Assembly: GCA_038562165.1 (NCBI GenBank)
Contig: JBCFAO010000016.1
Coordinates: 1-64,000 of the forward strand
Length of the DNA: 64,000 nt
Source: WRMS01 sp038562165
GTDB taxonomy: Bacteria; Bacillota; Peptococcia; DRI-13; UBA5745
Direction: 5' to 3'
Within the stretch, counting starts at the first letter, position 1. Each line of letters opens with the position of its first letter. A program made the position numbers and the translations under genes. Of the stretch, positions 1 through 8,432 are shown one piece after another. A model generated the notes under the pieces. That model was not told the DNA's origin, did no database searches, and was given only the letters and a program-made list of their open reading frames with translations.

Positions 1-210
1 CCTCCAGACGTATGGTTTAATTATACCATACATTAAAGGCATTTGTACACACTAATTATTATTATTTTCCGGTTTTATTGACTTTTTTCGCTGTATGGTT
101 TAATTTTGCGGGAAGTTAGGAGATATGAAATCCACCTTGCGAAAAAGAAAAAAAGCCTGAGCCGGGCACGTTTTGGGCACGTTTTGTTTTTCTCCAGATT
201 ATCACGCCTG
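1..210. other. non-coding left edge with inverted repeat
   Basis: No convincing gene is visible. Positions 10-31 form an inverted repeat, GTATGGT and ACCATAC around an 8-nt AT-rich loop. A half copy (GTATGGTTTAATT) recurs at 93-105, where it covers the -10 of a plausible plus-strand promoter (TTGACT at 78-83, 17-nt spacer, TAATTT at 101-106). This could be an operator for something outside the window. Confidence 0.35.
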
Positions 211-252
211 AAAAACAAGAGCACCGCAGGGATCTGAATCCCTTACGGTGCT
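211..252 (-). terminator. Rho-independent terminator of stable-RNA operon
   Basis: On the minus strand a strong hairpin (AGCACCG arm and CGGTGCT arm, with an inner GGGAT/ATCCC stem) is followed by TTGTTTTT. It lies just after the last tRNA (Leu) and closes the Arg-His-SRP-Gln-Leu transcription unit. Confidence 0.85.
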
Positions 253-268
253 TCACTTTTTTCTACAG

Positions 269-350
<82 letters not shown>

Positions 351-379
351 ATATAAATTAGCCGTAAAATAAAAAATGG

Positions 380-451
380 CTGGGGCGGAAGGAATCGAAC
401 CTTCGAATGCGGGAGTCAAAGTCCCGTGCCTTACCGCTTGGCGACGCCCCA
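380..451 (-). tRNA. tRNA-Gln (anticodon TTG)
   Basis: The minus-strand cloverleaf has acceptor TGGGGCG/CGCCCCA and discriminator G. The anticodon loop CTTTGAC gives TTG, and the T-loop is TTCGATTC. The U1-A72 acceptor start is usual for bacterial tRNA-Gln. It lies between the SRP RNA and tRNA-Leu in one operon. Confidence 0.93.
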
Positions 452-459
452 ACAAAAAA

Positions 460-478
460 GGGTGAATGAGGGGACTTG
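460..478 (-). repeat. duplicated 3' end of tRNA-His
   Basis: This 19-bp segment is identical to 650-668, which is the 3' end of the tRNA-His gene, but here it has no tRNA body. It sits immediately downstream of the SRP RNA in the direction of transcription. On the minus strand it runs into CCCTTTTTTG, so it may form the 3' tail of the SRP precursor. Confidence 0.8.
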
Positions 479-487
479 CGCCGCTTG

Positions 488-640
488 CCATATCCTGGCT
501 TCGTGGCCCGGCTGCTCGCTATCACGCCGGGGCGGGCAAACCCTCCCATAGATCGGCTTTGCTGCTTCCTAAGTCCGCCCGTTCAAGTCCCCCTTGGAGA
601 CCCTCCTGAGCACTTAGCGCCAAAGCCTGGATACATATAC
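488..640 (-). ncRNA. ffs: SRP RNA (bacterial type)
   Basis: On the minus strand the tip carries CTTAGGAAGCAGCA, matching the conserved GGAAGCAGC asymmetric loop of the SRP S domain that binds Ffh. The two outer arms pair at long range: TATCC with GGATA, GGCTTTG with CGAAGCC, and GCTC with GAGC, making one long hairpin of about 150 nt. The RNA directs Ffh/FtsY-dependent membrane targeting. The apical loop reads UUAG rather than the common GGAA, so the exact tip and both ends are uncertain. It is embedded between tRNA-His and tRNA-Gln and probably released by tRNA processing. Confidence 0.75.
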
Positions 641-650
641 GTAGATTGAG

Positions 651-724
651 GGTGAATGAGGGGACTTGAACCCCCGAGTGCCGGAGCCACAATCCGGTGC
701 GTTAACCACTTCGCCACATCCACC
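651..724 (-). tRNA. tRNA-His (anticodon GTG)
   Basis: The minus-strand cloverleaf has acceptor GTGGATG/CATTCAC, and the anticodon loop TTGTGGC gives GTG. Position 724 supplies the extra G-1, which pairs with C73 at 651; this is the identity element of tRNA-His. The last 19 nt of the gene are duplicated downstream at 460-478. Confidence 0.93.
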
Positions 725-731
725 ATAATGG

Positions 732-805
<74 letters not shown>

Positions 806-848
806 TGAACAACTAACTTATCCTCTTTTTCTCAAGGACACGTCAATC

Positions 849-878
849 ATTTTACCAACTAAACTTACCTCTTGTCAA
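849..878 (-). promoter_or_regulatory. promoter of stable-RNA operon
   Basis: On the minus strand TTGACA (873-878) and TAAAAT (849-854) are separated by 18 nt. This fits a strong housekeeping promoter directly upstream of tRNA-Arg. Confidence 0.75.
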
Positions 879-882
879 GGCC

Positions 883-3009
883 TTATTCCTTCACATTAAG
901 TAAATCATTGTACCATTTCACTGCCGCAATATAGGCATTATTAATTTGCCGGTCTGTTAAACCGTTTTTGGTAGCAAAGGCTGCCACTTCATCCCAGTTT
1001 GCATACTCGTAATTGGCAAAAAACCTGACCATATCGGAATAGGGGCCGTCAGGAGTAAGCAAAGAATCCCGAATTTCATCGGCCACCGTAATTTCCTCAA
1101 AGACTTCTTCCTTAGTTTTTTCTAAAGCGATATCCAAAAGAGAAAGCAAGCCCAGCAAAAACACGTGCTTGGCGTTGCGCCTGGGCCGGCAAAGAGGAGC
1201 CAAATGCTCGCCAAATTGGGCTCTGATCAGGGAAAGACGAATTAACTCCAAGGGTTTATCAGAAGCCACTCCCCGCAAGGCCAGCATGGCAATCCATTTT
1301 TTCAGGCTGACTTCTCCCAAATAGGCCACGGCCATAGGAATGGAGGAAATAGGATTGCGCAGCCCCACTGCCGCCGAATTGAGCAGCCGCAGCAGCTTAT
1401 AAGTCAGGGCCACATCCGATGCAATGACGGCGCTGATCTCCTGAAAGTCAACGTAGTCTTCGGTACTGGTAAGCTTAAGCAGCCGCAAATAATTGACCCG
1501 TAAAGGATCGATTTGCTTTGTCTTCTTGACTATGTTGGGCCGGTTGAAAAAGAAACCCTGATATAATGCATAGCCCTGGCCCTTGGCAGTTTCAAATTGG
1601 GCTGCGGTATCCACATTAGTGGCGATGAATTTTTTTGAAGGGTGCTGGGCAATCAGATTGCGCCGGAAAACCTCGTCTTTCTCCCGGGGATCAAATTTGC
1701 AGTAATAAGCCAGGCTGACTAGCTGGGGTATGGCATTGAGCTTATTGAGGCCCGCCAAAGCCAAGGAGTAGCCAAAAGCCCGCAGTTTTTTGTACCGCTC
1801 CAGATCTTTATCCGTACATTCATCCGTAAGACGGATCTGAATAATAAACTTGTTTTTCGGCAAATTTCTCATCACCGATTGGTTTAGCAGCTGATTGGAA
1901 TAGGAAATAAAATAAAGGGTATCGCTTTCCAGGTCGTCAAGGCCCAAAGCTTCCATGGTACGGTCGAATTCGTTAAGATTGAGGGAATCGTCATCTTCTT
2001 TGCCGTCATTGCTCTGATCCACCAGCTCGTAACCGTAGGTGCGACCATCATCCAGCAAAATAGGCTGGATATTGATATACAAATCCTTAAACTTTTTGGC
2101 GGTATCATAATGATCCTCGAAATAAGCAATCTGGTTGCGGCCGGCTCCTTTGGCTTTATAAAGGGCAATATCCGCTTTTCGCAAAAGCTCGGAGAAGGTC
2201 TCCCCATGCCAGGGAAAGAAAGCCACTCCCATACTGATGGTGCAGGAGGCTTCAATATTGGGCATAGTATAAGACAGCAAAGCGCCCTGCAGCAGCTTTT
2301 TATAATAGGTATAGCATTCCCCTTGCGTAGTAAATTTCTCCGAGGGCTCGGCATAGAACAAAACAAACTCGTCGCCGCCCAGCCGGTAGAGATGACCTTT
2401 AAATGCCGAATCGCCCTCCAAATGATCCGTCAGCCGCTTCAGCATAACGTCGCCGGTGCTATGGCCATAGGTGTCGTTGATGGCCTTAAAATTATCCAGA
2501 TCAAAAATGGTTACAACGCCTACTAATTCCGTATCGGCAATTTTTTTCACAATGGCTTCAAAGTCTTCTTTGAGCTTTTGCCGGTTGGGTACGCCGGTAA
2601 GCTGGTCGATATAAGCTAAATTGTACAGTTTTTCCTTAGCCGTACGTTCTTCATTGATATCCCGCAAAAACATAATGGTAGCCGGCTTGCCGTCCAGCCA
2701 TTTGATTGAATTATAGCGAACAGAAAAGTAGCGCCCCTCTTCATCCTGCACCTCATAGGTAACAGGCCCTTCCCTATCCTCAGGATACTCATTAGGGCAA
2801 TTCCTGCAGAGGTCAGGGAAAAGATAAGAGTAGCCATTCCTGCAGTTTAATACTGACATACCTTCATCCAGATGGCTCTTAGCGGCAGCATTCATTAAAA
2901 GAACCTTGCAATCCTTACTGCTGGTAATCACAATATCGATATCCTGGGAATCCAGAATATCACTAAGAACAGATTCATCCGGATTAGCTTTTTGTTTAGA
3001 GAAAAACAT
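883..3009 (-). CDS. PAS-GGDEF-degenerate EAL-HDOD signalling protein
   Basis: This 708-aa cytoplasmic signalling protein makes or senses cyclic di-GMP. Domains in order: a PAS-like N-terminus (about 20-120) with a Cys cluster C56/C68/C71; a GGDEF diguanylate cyclase (about 130-300) with intact RLGGDEF at 209-215; a degenerate EAL region (about 308-470, YELV in place of EAL); and a C-terminal HDOD domain (about 490-690). EAL-like plus HDOD matches the YuxH type of module. The usual RxxD product-inhibition site ahead of GGDEF is not seen, so cyclase activity may lack feedback control. There is no membrane segment. It stands alone between the RNA operon and rdgB, and its own promoter probably lies in the AT-rich 3010-3075. 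The GGDEF assignment is certain; the output role is not known. Confidence 0.88.
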   Translation of the reverse strand: MFFSKQKANPDESVLSDILDSQDIDIVITSSKDCKVLLMNAAAKSHLDEGMSVLNCRNGYSYLFPDLCRNCPNEYPEDREGPVTYEVQDEEGRYFSVRYNSIKWLDGKPATIMFLRDINEERTAKEKLYNLAYIDQLTGVPNRQKLKEDFEAIVKKIADTELVGVVTIFDLDNFKAINDTYGHSTGDVMLKRLTDHLEGDSAFKGHLYRLGGDEFVLFYAEPSEKFTTQGECYTYYKKLLQGALLSYTMPNIEASCTISMGVAFFPWHGETFSELLRKADIALYKAKGAGRNQIAYFEDHYDTAKKFKDLYINIQPILLDDGRTYGYELVDQSNDGKEDDDSLNLNEFDRTMEALGLDDLESDTLYFISYSNQLLNQSVMRNLPKNKFIIQIRLTDECTDKDLERYKKLRAFGYSLALAGLNKLNAIPQLVSLAYYCKFDPREKDEVFRRNLIAQHPSKKFIATNVDTAAQFETAKGQGYALYQGFFFNRPNIVKKTKQIDPLRVNYLRLLKLTSTEDYVDFQEISAVIASDVALTYKLLRLLNSAAVGLRNPISSIPMAVAYLGEVSLKKWIAMLALRGVASDKPLELIRLSLIRAQFGEHLAPLCRPRRNAKHVFLLGLLSLLDIALEKTKEEVFEEITVADEIRDSLLTPDGPYSDMVRFFANYEYANWDEVAAFATKNGLTDRQINNAYIAAVKWYNDLLNVKE

Positions 3010-3075
3010 AGCGTTTTTACCTTTATGTAGTATTGATCAATTATTATTGATTATCATTACTTATTAATTAATTCA

Positions 3076-3852
3076 TTATAAATCCAAAGCTCCCTTTTGT
3101 GAATAGTTTTTTGCCAGCAGACCCGTCAATATGGGCAGGATTTTTCTTAATGCCTGACCCCGGTGGCTGATCTGATTTTTTTCTGCCATGGTCAGTTGAG
3201 CCATGGTCTTCGTGCCGCCGGGTAATACAAATAAAGGATCGTAGCCAAAGCCGCCCCCGCCTTGAGGGGCAAAACCTATGCTGCCTTCGCAAACACCTTC
3301 GGTAATATAAAGCTCACCCCCGGGTGAAGCCAGAGCCACCGCCGCTTTAAATCGGGCTTTACGCTGGCCCGCCCCTGCTGCCTTCATGTTTTGCAGCAAC
3401 AGCTCATTGCAAGCTTGGGCATCTTTGCCGGGTCCGGCATAACGGGCGGAATAAACGCCGGGTGCGCCTCCCAGATAATCCACTTCCAGACCGGAATCAT
3501 CAGCCAAAGTAAGGAGCCCGGTAAACTCCGCCGCTCCCTTAGCTTTGATTATGGCATTTTCCTCAAAAGTGGCGCCGGTTTCCGCCATTTTTTCTTCTAA
3601 TTGGGCATAGCGCCGGCCAAGCTCCGCCTCAACCGACTCCCGAGGGCCTGTCAGAGGCGGCAGGCCGCCCAGCTCTTCCTTCTGCCACAATAAGGCCAAA
3701 TCTTTCAGGCTGATAACTTGCCAGTCTCCGTCTGCCAGCAGCCGGTTTAGCTCTTCCACCTTGCCGGCATTGCCTGTGGCCACCAATAAACGCTTTGCCC
3801 CAAAACCCTTAGGGCCTAAATCCTTAACTGTTGAGACGGCGGACTCCTTCAA
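3076..3852 (-). CDS. rdgB: XTP/dITP diphosphatase (RdgB/HAM1 family)
   Basis: Removes non-canonical purine nucleotides (XTP, dITP, ITP) by hydrolysis to the monophosphate. The family core is clear: VATGNAGKVEEL near the N-terminus, TFEENAIIKAKGAAE, LADDSGLEVDYLGGAPGVYSARYAG, GFGYDPLF and ISHRGQAL. At 258 aa it is longer than the usual ~200: there is an N-terminal tail of about 27 residues and an extra charged stretch before TFEENA. I chose the TTG start at 3852 because TTAGGAG lies about 10 nt upstream and the TTG overlaps the rph stop (ATTTGA). A longer TTG start at 3885 lacks a ribosome site. It is translationally coupled to rph and murI. Confidence 0.9.
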   Translation of the reverse strand: MKESAVSTVKDLGPKGFGAKRLLVATGNAGKVEELNRLLADGDWQVISLKDLALLWQKEELGGLPPLTGPRESVEAELGRRYAQLEEKMAETGATFEENAIIKAKGAAEFTGLLTLADDSGLEVDYLGGAPGVYSARYAGPGKDAQACNELLLQNMKAAGAGQRKARFKAAVALASPGGELYITEGVCEGSIGFAPQGGGGFGYDPLFVLPGGTKTMAQLTMAEKNQISHRGQALRKILPILTGLLAKNYSQKGALDL

Positions 3853-4577
3853 ATAAAATCCGCTCCTAACTGCTCTTTTTGGCAAAGGATCAATTGGTCA
3901 ATGCCTTCCTTAGCCAGATCTAAAAAGACATCCAGTTCTTCCCGGCTGAAAGTCATGCCTTCGGCAGTACCTTGTATCTCCACCAAGCCGCCGCTGCCGG
4001 TCATTACCACATTCATATCCACTAAAGCGACGCTGTCCTCATCGTAAGCCAAATCCAGGCAAGAGCCGATTCCCGCCACCTTGCCTACGCTTACCGCCGC
4101 CAGCCAGTCTTTTAAAGGAAGCGAATCCAAAAGGCCCTCCCGCTGCATTTTACGCAGGGCCAAGCCAAGAGCCACAAAAGCCCCGGTAATGGCTGCGGTC
4201 CTGGTTCCGCCGTCAGCCTGGAGAACATCGCAATCCAGCAAGATAGTGCGCTCCCCCAGCTTATTCATATCCACCACAGAGCGCAAAGCCCGGCCGATGA
4301 GGCGCTGAATTTCGCTGGTTCGTCCTGAAGGTTTGCCAGAGTTGACTTCCCTGCCGGTACGGGTCTGGGTGGCCCGGGGCAGCATGGAATATTCGGCAGT
4401 AACCCAGCCTCTGCCGCTACCTTTCAAAAAGGAAGGAACTCTGTCCTCCACAGTGGCATTGCACAATACCCGGGTATCTCCTATTTCAATCAGAACGGAG
4501 CCTTCCGGCCATTGAATATAGCCTTTCGTCATCTTTACCGGCCGCAACTGCCGGTTATCCCTGCCGTCTACCCGCAT
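3849..4577 (-). CDS. rph: ribonuclease PH
   Basis: A phosphorolytic 3'-5' exoribonuclease that trims tRNA 3' ends. Its 242 aa match family length. Visible motifs are RVDGRDNRQLRPV at the start, SGRTSEIQRLIGRALR (84-99), the phosphate-binding CDVLQADGGTRTAAITGA (116-133), and DLAYDEDS...DMNVVMTGSGGLVEIQGTAEG near the C-terminus. The start ATG overlaps the murI stop (TGATG), and the stop overlaps the rdgB start, so murI-rph-rdgB is a tightly coupled operon, a common arrangement in Firmicutes. Confidence 0.97.
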   Translation of the reverse strand: MRVDGRDNRQLRPVKMTKGYIQWPEGSVLIEIGDTRVLCNATVEDRVPSFLKGSGRGWVTAEYSMLPRATQTRTGREVNSGKPSGRTSEIQRLIGRALRSVVDMNKLGERTILLDCDVLQADGGTRTAAITGAFVALGLALRKMQREGLLDSLPLKDWLAAVSVGKVAGIGSCLDLAYDEDSVALVDMNVVMTGSGGLVEIQGTAEGMTFSREELDVFLDLAKEGIDQLILCQKEQLGADFI

Positions 4578-5434
4578 CAGAACACCTGCTTCCTTATCTC
4601 TTTTAAAGGGCGGCCCAAAAGATTGCTGCCCTGGGCTTTAAAAGCCTCGCTGCCGCCGCTGCAATAAAACTCCCTGAAGCCTGTTGTAGCGCCGTCATTA
4701 AGCAAGCCCCGGTCTTTTAAATAATCCTCTACCATTATTGCCAATTGGCGGGCAGGATCCACCAGCCTGACGTTCTCCCCCAGGTAGGCGGCAATAGCCG
4801 GAGCAAGAAAAGGATAATGAGTACAGCCCAGGATCAACGTGGCCACACCTTTTTCCTTCAATGGTTTTAAATACTTTTCCACAGCCTGCTCTACTTCAGG
4901 TCCTGTAAGGATACCCTTTTCGATCAAAGGCACGAAATCAGGGCAAGACTGAGCATAAAAAGGCTGTCCGGGCGCTTTAGCCGCCACAGCCGCCTGGTAG
5001 CCGCCGCTTTCCACCGTACCCCGGGTGGCAATCAGCCCCAGGGGCCAAAGGCCTGCAGCATTCTGGCCTCCAGCCATGGCTCCTGCCAAGGCCGCTTCCA
5101 CCATACCGTAAACCGGTACTTTAGCCGCTGCCGCCAAGGCCTCCATGCCCAGCAGCGTAGCCGTATTACAGGCAATCAGTATCATCTTGCAGCCCTGATC
5201 CTGAAGCCAGCTGCCGATTTCCACCGTAAAATCCCTGACCTCCTGGGGACTGCGGTCGCCGTAAGGCACCCTGGCCGTGTCCCCGAAATAGATGTAGTTT
5301 TCCGCCGGCAGCCGCTGCTCCAAAACCCGCAGCACCGACAGGCCGCCTACACCGGAATCAAACAGCCCTATGGGGCTGTTTTTCGCAGAGGCCGCCATAT
5401 GCTGGGTTTCGGCAGTAGTGATATCTATAACCAT
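4577..5434 (-). CDS. murI: glutamate racemase
   Basis: Converts L- to D-glutamate for peptidoglycan. It has 285 aa. The catalytic cysteines are C89 in IACNTAT and C204 in LGCTHYP; the substrate loop FDSGVGGLSV is at 25-34, and YFGDTARVPYG follows. The first ~18 residues precede the normal family start, so translation may begin at M13. It is first in the murI-rph-rdgB operon, 4 nt from the DUF2179 gene upstream, so transcription may be shared. Confidence 0.95.
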   Translation of the reverse strand: MVIDITTAETQHMAASAKNSPIGLFDSGVGGLSVLRVLEQRLPAENYIYFGDTARVPYGDRSPQEVRDFTVEIGSWLQDQGCKMILIACNTATLLGMEALAAAAKVPVYGMVEAALAGAMAGGQNAAGLWPLGLIATRGTVESGGYQAAVAAKAPGQPFYAQSCPDFVPLIEKGILTGPEVEQAVEKYLKPLKEKGVATLILGCTHYPFLAPAIAAYLGENVRLVDPARQLAIMVEDYLKDRGLLNDGATTGFREFYCSGGSEAFKAQGSNLLGRPLKEIRKQVF

Positions 5435-5438
5435 AGCC

Positions 5439-6005
5439 TCACTTCCCTTTCCTGGCCAGCGCCGCCGCAGGTTTTTTATGCTTAAACATTATACCGCCAT
5501 GATATTTTTTGGCGTCGGTAACAATCATGAAAACGCTTTGATCCCACTCGGATACCGCTTTGGAAAATTCCTTAGCGTGCCTTCTTTCCAGCAGCACCTG
5601 CAGCACAAACTGAGGACCGGAGCGTCCGGAGCCTTCCACTACGGTAACGCCATAGCCCTGCTCCCGCAAAATCTCCGCCAGCTTCAGAGGCTCCTTTTTG
5701 GTAATCAATTGAATAAACTGGATGCCGATGGCCAGCCTCTCCTCCACAATGCCGCCGACATAATTGCCGGTAGCAAAGCCAAAAGCATAGGCCAGCAAAT
5801 TGCCGATATTATCAAGGTTGTCAAAAATCACATTCAATGCTACCACATAGATGAGCACTTCAAAAAATCCGATGCAGGCAGCCTTTAGCCTTTCTCCCCG
5901 CACCACTAGTATCATGCGCAAGGTCTGTAAGGATACATCACAAATCCTGGCTAAGAATATAAAAATATAACCCAGTACGGCATATTCCATAAAAATTCCA
6001 GGCAT
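5439..6005 (-). CDS. DUF2179/UPF0316 membrane protein
   Basis: A small integral membrane protein of about 188 aa with three hydrophobic N-terminal segments (about 8-26, 42-60 and 66-84) and a soluble C-terminal DUF2179-type domain (about 100-165; KLAEILREQGYGVTVVEGSGRSG, then VLLERRHAKEF). This is the layout of the YebE/UPF0316 family (DUF5698 plus DUF2179), whose function is not established. The start at the second in-frame ATG is preferred because AAGGGAAGG sits about 6 nt upstream. It ends 4 nt before murI. Confidence 0.82.
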   Translation of the reverse strand: MPGIFMEYAVLGYIFIFLARICDVSLQTLRMILVVRGERLKAACIGFFEVLIYVVALNVIFDNLDNIGNLLAYAFGFATGNYVGGIVEERLAIGIQFIQLITKKEPLKLAEILREQGYGVTVVEGSGRSGPQFVLQVLLERRHAKEFSKAVSEWDQSVFMIVTDAKKYHGGIMFKHKKPAAALARKGK

Positions 6006-6047
6006 TTTCATCCTTCCCTTCCCAATTTTTCCTCATAAATGAAAGCT

Positions 6048-6068
6048 AAGGGGCCTTAACAGCCCCTT
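6048..6068 (-). terminator. hairpin after amidase gene
   Basis: AAGGGGC and GCCCCTT form a 7-bp stem between the amidase gene and the DUF2179 gene. The following T-stretch on the minus strand is weak (AGCTTTCATTT), so termination may be partial. Confidence 0.45.
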
Positions 6069-6106
6069 ATAAATCTTACTACCTATTCTCTTGCCTTGTC
6101 AAATGT

Positions 6107-7282
6107 TTATTCAACGCCGAAGTACTTCTTAATGCCCTGGGCCACCGCCGTGGCCAGCTTTTGCCGGAATTCTCCCTGAGCCAGCAGCTGCTCCTCCTCG
6201 GCATTGGATAAAAAGGCGGTTTCTACCAATATAGAAGGGCAATTGGTTTCCCGGACCACCACAAAATTGCTTTCTATGATCCCCAAATTTGCCCGGCCGC
6301 AAATATTGACCAAACTGTCCTGGACAAATTGGGCTAAAGCCTTGGTCAACTCCCGGCGGCCGCTGAAGCGGGGATTGCTTGCCGGTGCGTAATAATACAC
6401 CGAATGACCGCTATGCTGTGGAGAAGTTGAGGCGTTGGCATGAATGCTGACAAAGATATGGGAGCCATTATCATTGGCCACCGCCGCCCGGCCATAGAGG
6501 TTCAGGCTGGTTGCGCCGGTATGGGTCATCCATACGGTAGCACCCATTTCCTCCAAAATAGCCTTCAATTTAAAGGCTACATCCAGATTAACGTCTTTCT
6601 CCCAAATCCCCAGATTCACACCTTTGGCTCCGGGGTCTACGGGGCCGCCGTCGGAACGGACGCCATGGCCGGGATCCAGCGTAATAATTTTACCGCTGAG
6701 GATGCCCCCCGGATTGCCGGTACTAACAGTGACGGAATCCATGTTGTGAGCTTGACCCGGACTTTCTTGTTCTGCCGTTTGGGAAGAAGTCAGAACCACC
6801 GCTGTCCCCAGCTTCACATAGTCGCCGGAAATCCAGCCCGTATCCTGTCCGTACTGAACCTTGAACCAGCCCTGCTGATAATCCAGAGCGGCCAGGCTCT
6901 CTCCTCTGCCTGCCTGTCCCATGATCTCCCCTTCCAAAGAAGGGCTTTTACGGATGCGGACAGTGGAACCGGTAACGGTAACTTCATCATAACCCTGCAG
7001 CAAATCATTGCGGATATAGCCCAGTTTGCCATCATCCAACTTAATCTGCGTCCAATTCTCCTCAGCGCCGTACCAGCCAAACATCATGTTTTTGTTGACC
7101 TTGCCGATAATCTCCGTCGTTGTGCTGGCTCCTTGCCTTACGTTGACCTGGTCTTTTTCTACGGTGACTACCCGGGCCCCCAGGGGGGCGGCGGAGGACA
7201 AGGTAAGCATCAGGCAAAGCATGATAAGAATAGTGAATTTGATTTTACTCTTTTTCATAAAATTTTCGCTTTTTTCCCTCAT
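6107..7282 (-). CDS. N-acetylmuramoyl-L-alanine amidase with SH3b domains
   Basis: An exported peptidoglycan amidase of 391 aa. It has a signal peptide (KKSKIKFTILIMLCLMLTLSSAA region, ending near residue 35), two bacterial SH3 domains (about 37-97 and 100-158) that should bind the wall, a Ser/Thr/Gln-rich linker, then an Amidase_3 domain (about 197-389). The zinc and catalytic residues are visible: H206 in DPGHG, E228 in WEKDVN, H281 in SIHANAS and E354 in VETAFLSN. The product cleaves the bond between muramic acid and L-alanine. The first ATG has AGGAAG 6 nt upstream; a second ATG at codon 9 is possible. The SH3b repeats plus CwlD-like catalytic core suggest a vegetative or sporulation autolysin. 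Confidence 0.93.
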   Translation of the reverse strand: MREKSENFMKKSKIKFTILIMLCLMLTLSSAAPLGARVVTVEKDQVNVRQGASTTTEIIGKVNKNMMFGWYGAEENWTQIKLDDGKLGYIRNDLLQGYDEVTVTGSTVRIRKSPSLEGEIMGQAGRGESLAALDYQQGWFKVQYGQDTGWISGDYVKLGTAVVLTSSQTAEQESPGQAHNMDSVTVSTGNPGGILSGKIITLDPGHGVRSDGGPVDPGAKGVNLGIWEKDVNLDVAFKLKAILEEMGATVWMTHTGATSLNLYGRAAVANDNGSHIFVSIHANASTSPQHSGHSVYYYAPASNPRFSGRRELTKALAQFVQDSLVNICGRANLGIIESNFVVVRETNCPSILVETAFLSNAEEEQLLAQGEFRQKLATAVAQGIKKYFGVE

Positions 7283-7469
7283 TCCCGGCTTCCTGACCGA
7301 TTATTTTTGTACCTTTTTAGTACGTCACCTATTATATATCGCAGTAATTAGACAAAACAAGGCAAAAAGCCTGAACAGATTGTAAACCGGACTGGTAGTT
7401 TTATGAAACCATTCCTGGTTTTAACTACATTATAACGGAGTATAAGCCTCATTATATGGATCGATGTTT

Positions 7470-8228
7470 CTATTTTGTATCCAATTCCAACAAAACCGGA
7501 CAATGATCGCTGCCCATGATTTCCGCCAGAATTCGGCTGTCTTTGACTTGAGGTATCAAATCCTCCGACACCAGGAAATAGTCGATACGCCACCCGGCAT
7601 TGCGCTGCCTGGCCTGGAAGCGGTAGGACCACCAGCTATAGGCCTCGGTAGCGTCAGGATACAGCCGGCGGAAGGTGTCGGCAAAGCCGGCCTCCAGCAA
7701 GCGGCCGAATTGGGCCCTTTCTTCATCGGTAAAGCCAGCGTTCTGCCGGTTCTGCTTGGGGTTTTTCAAATCGATTTCCTGGTGGGCCACATTCAAATCA
7801 CCGCATACTACCACCGGCTTCTTCGCTTTTAAATCCACCAGGTATTTCCGGAAAGCATCATCCCATTCCATCCGGTAATCCAGCCGGGCCAGACCATCCT
7901 GGGAATTAGGCGTATAGCAGGTAACCATAAAAAATCCGGGATATTCCAGGGTAATCACCCTGCCCTCTTTATCATGGGCCTCCTGGCCGATACCGAAGGC
8001 CATGCCCATAGGGGCTTCCTTCGTAAAAATTGCCGTACCGGAATAGCCTTTTTTCTCGGCATAATTCCAATATTCATGATAACCTTCCAGATCTACCTCA
8101 TGCTGGCCGGCCTGAAGCTTCGTTTCCTGCAGGCAAAAGATATCCGCGTCCAGCTCTTCAAAGATCTTCATAAAATCCTTATTCATCACTGCTCTGAATC
8201 CATTGACATTCCATGATACAAGCCTCAT
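7470..8228 (-). CDS. xth: exodeoxyribonuclease III
   Basis: An AP endonuclease and 3'-5' exonuclease of base-excision repair, 252 aa, of the EEP fold. Motifs: RLVSWNVNGFRAV (Asn7), DIFCLQETKL (Glu35, metal), GDLNVAHQEIDL, FTDEERAQF, and the C-terminal GSDHCPVLLEL with the catalytic Asp-His. The ATG at 8228 is chosen because AAGGAGGAG lies 7 nt upstream; earlier in-frame codons are unlikely. It is transcribed alone and divergently from the glycosyltransferase. Confidence 0.96.
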   Translation of the reverse strand: MRLVSWNVNGFRAVMNKDFMKIFEELDADIFCLQETKLQAGQHEVDLEGYHEYWNYAEKKGYSGTAIFTKEAPMGMAFGIGQEAHDKEGRVITLEYPGFFMVTCYTPNSQDGLARLDYRMEWDDAFRKYLVDLKAKKPVVVCGDLNVAHQEIDLKNPKQNRQNAGFTDEERAQFGRLLEAGFADTFRRLYPDATEAYSWWSYRFQARQRNAGWRIDYFLVSEDLIPQVKDSRILAEIMGSDHCPVLLELDTK

Positions 8229-8432
8229 CTTATTCTCCTCCTTTAGTACTTTGCGACAATTTTTGAGGTTACAAAGCACCTGTCCATCAGGCTATTTTCC
8301 GCAATAGTCAACCAATTATAACAGAATTTTTTTGTTTTCGCTATATTCCCCGGGAAATGAAATCAGGAAGCATAGTTCCTTTTTCTCAAATAGCCGCATA
8401 TGCTGATGTTGATAAAACAAGGAGGGAAAGCC

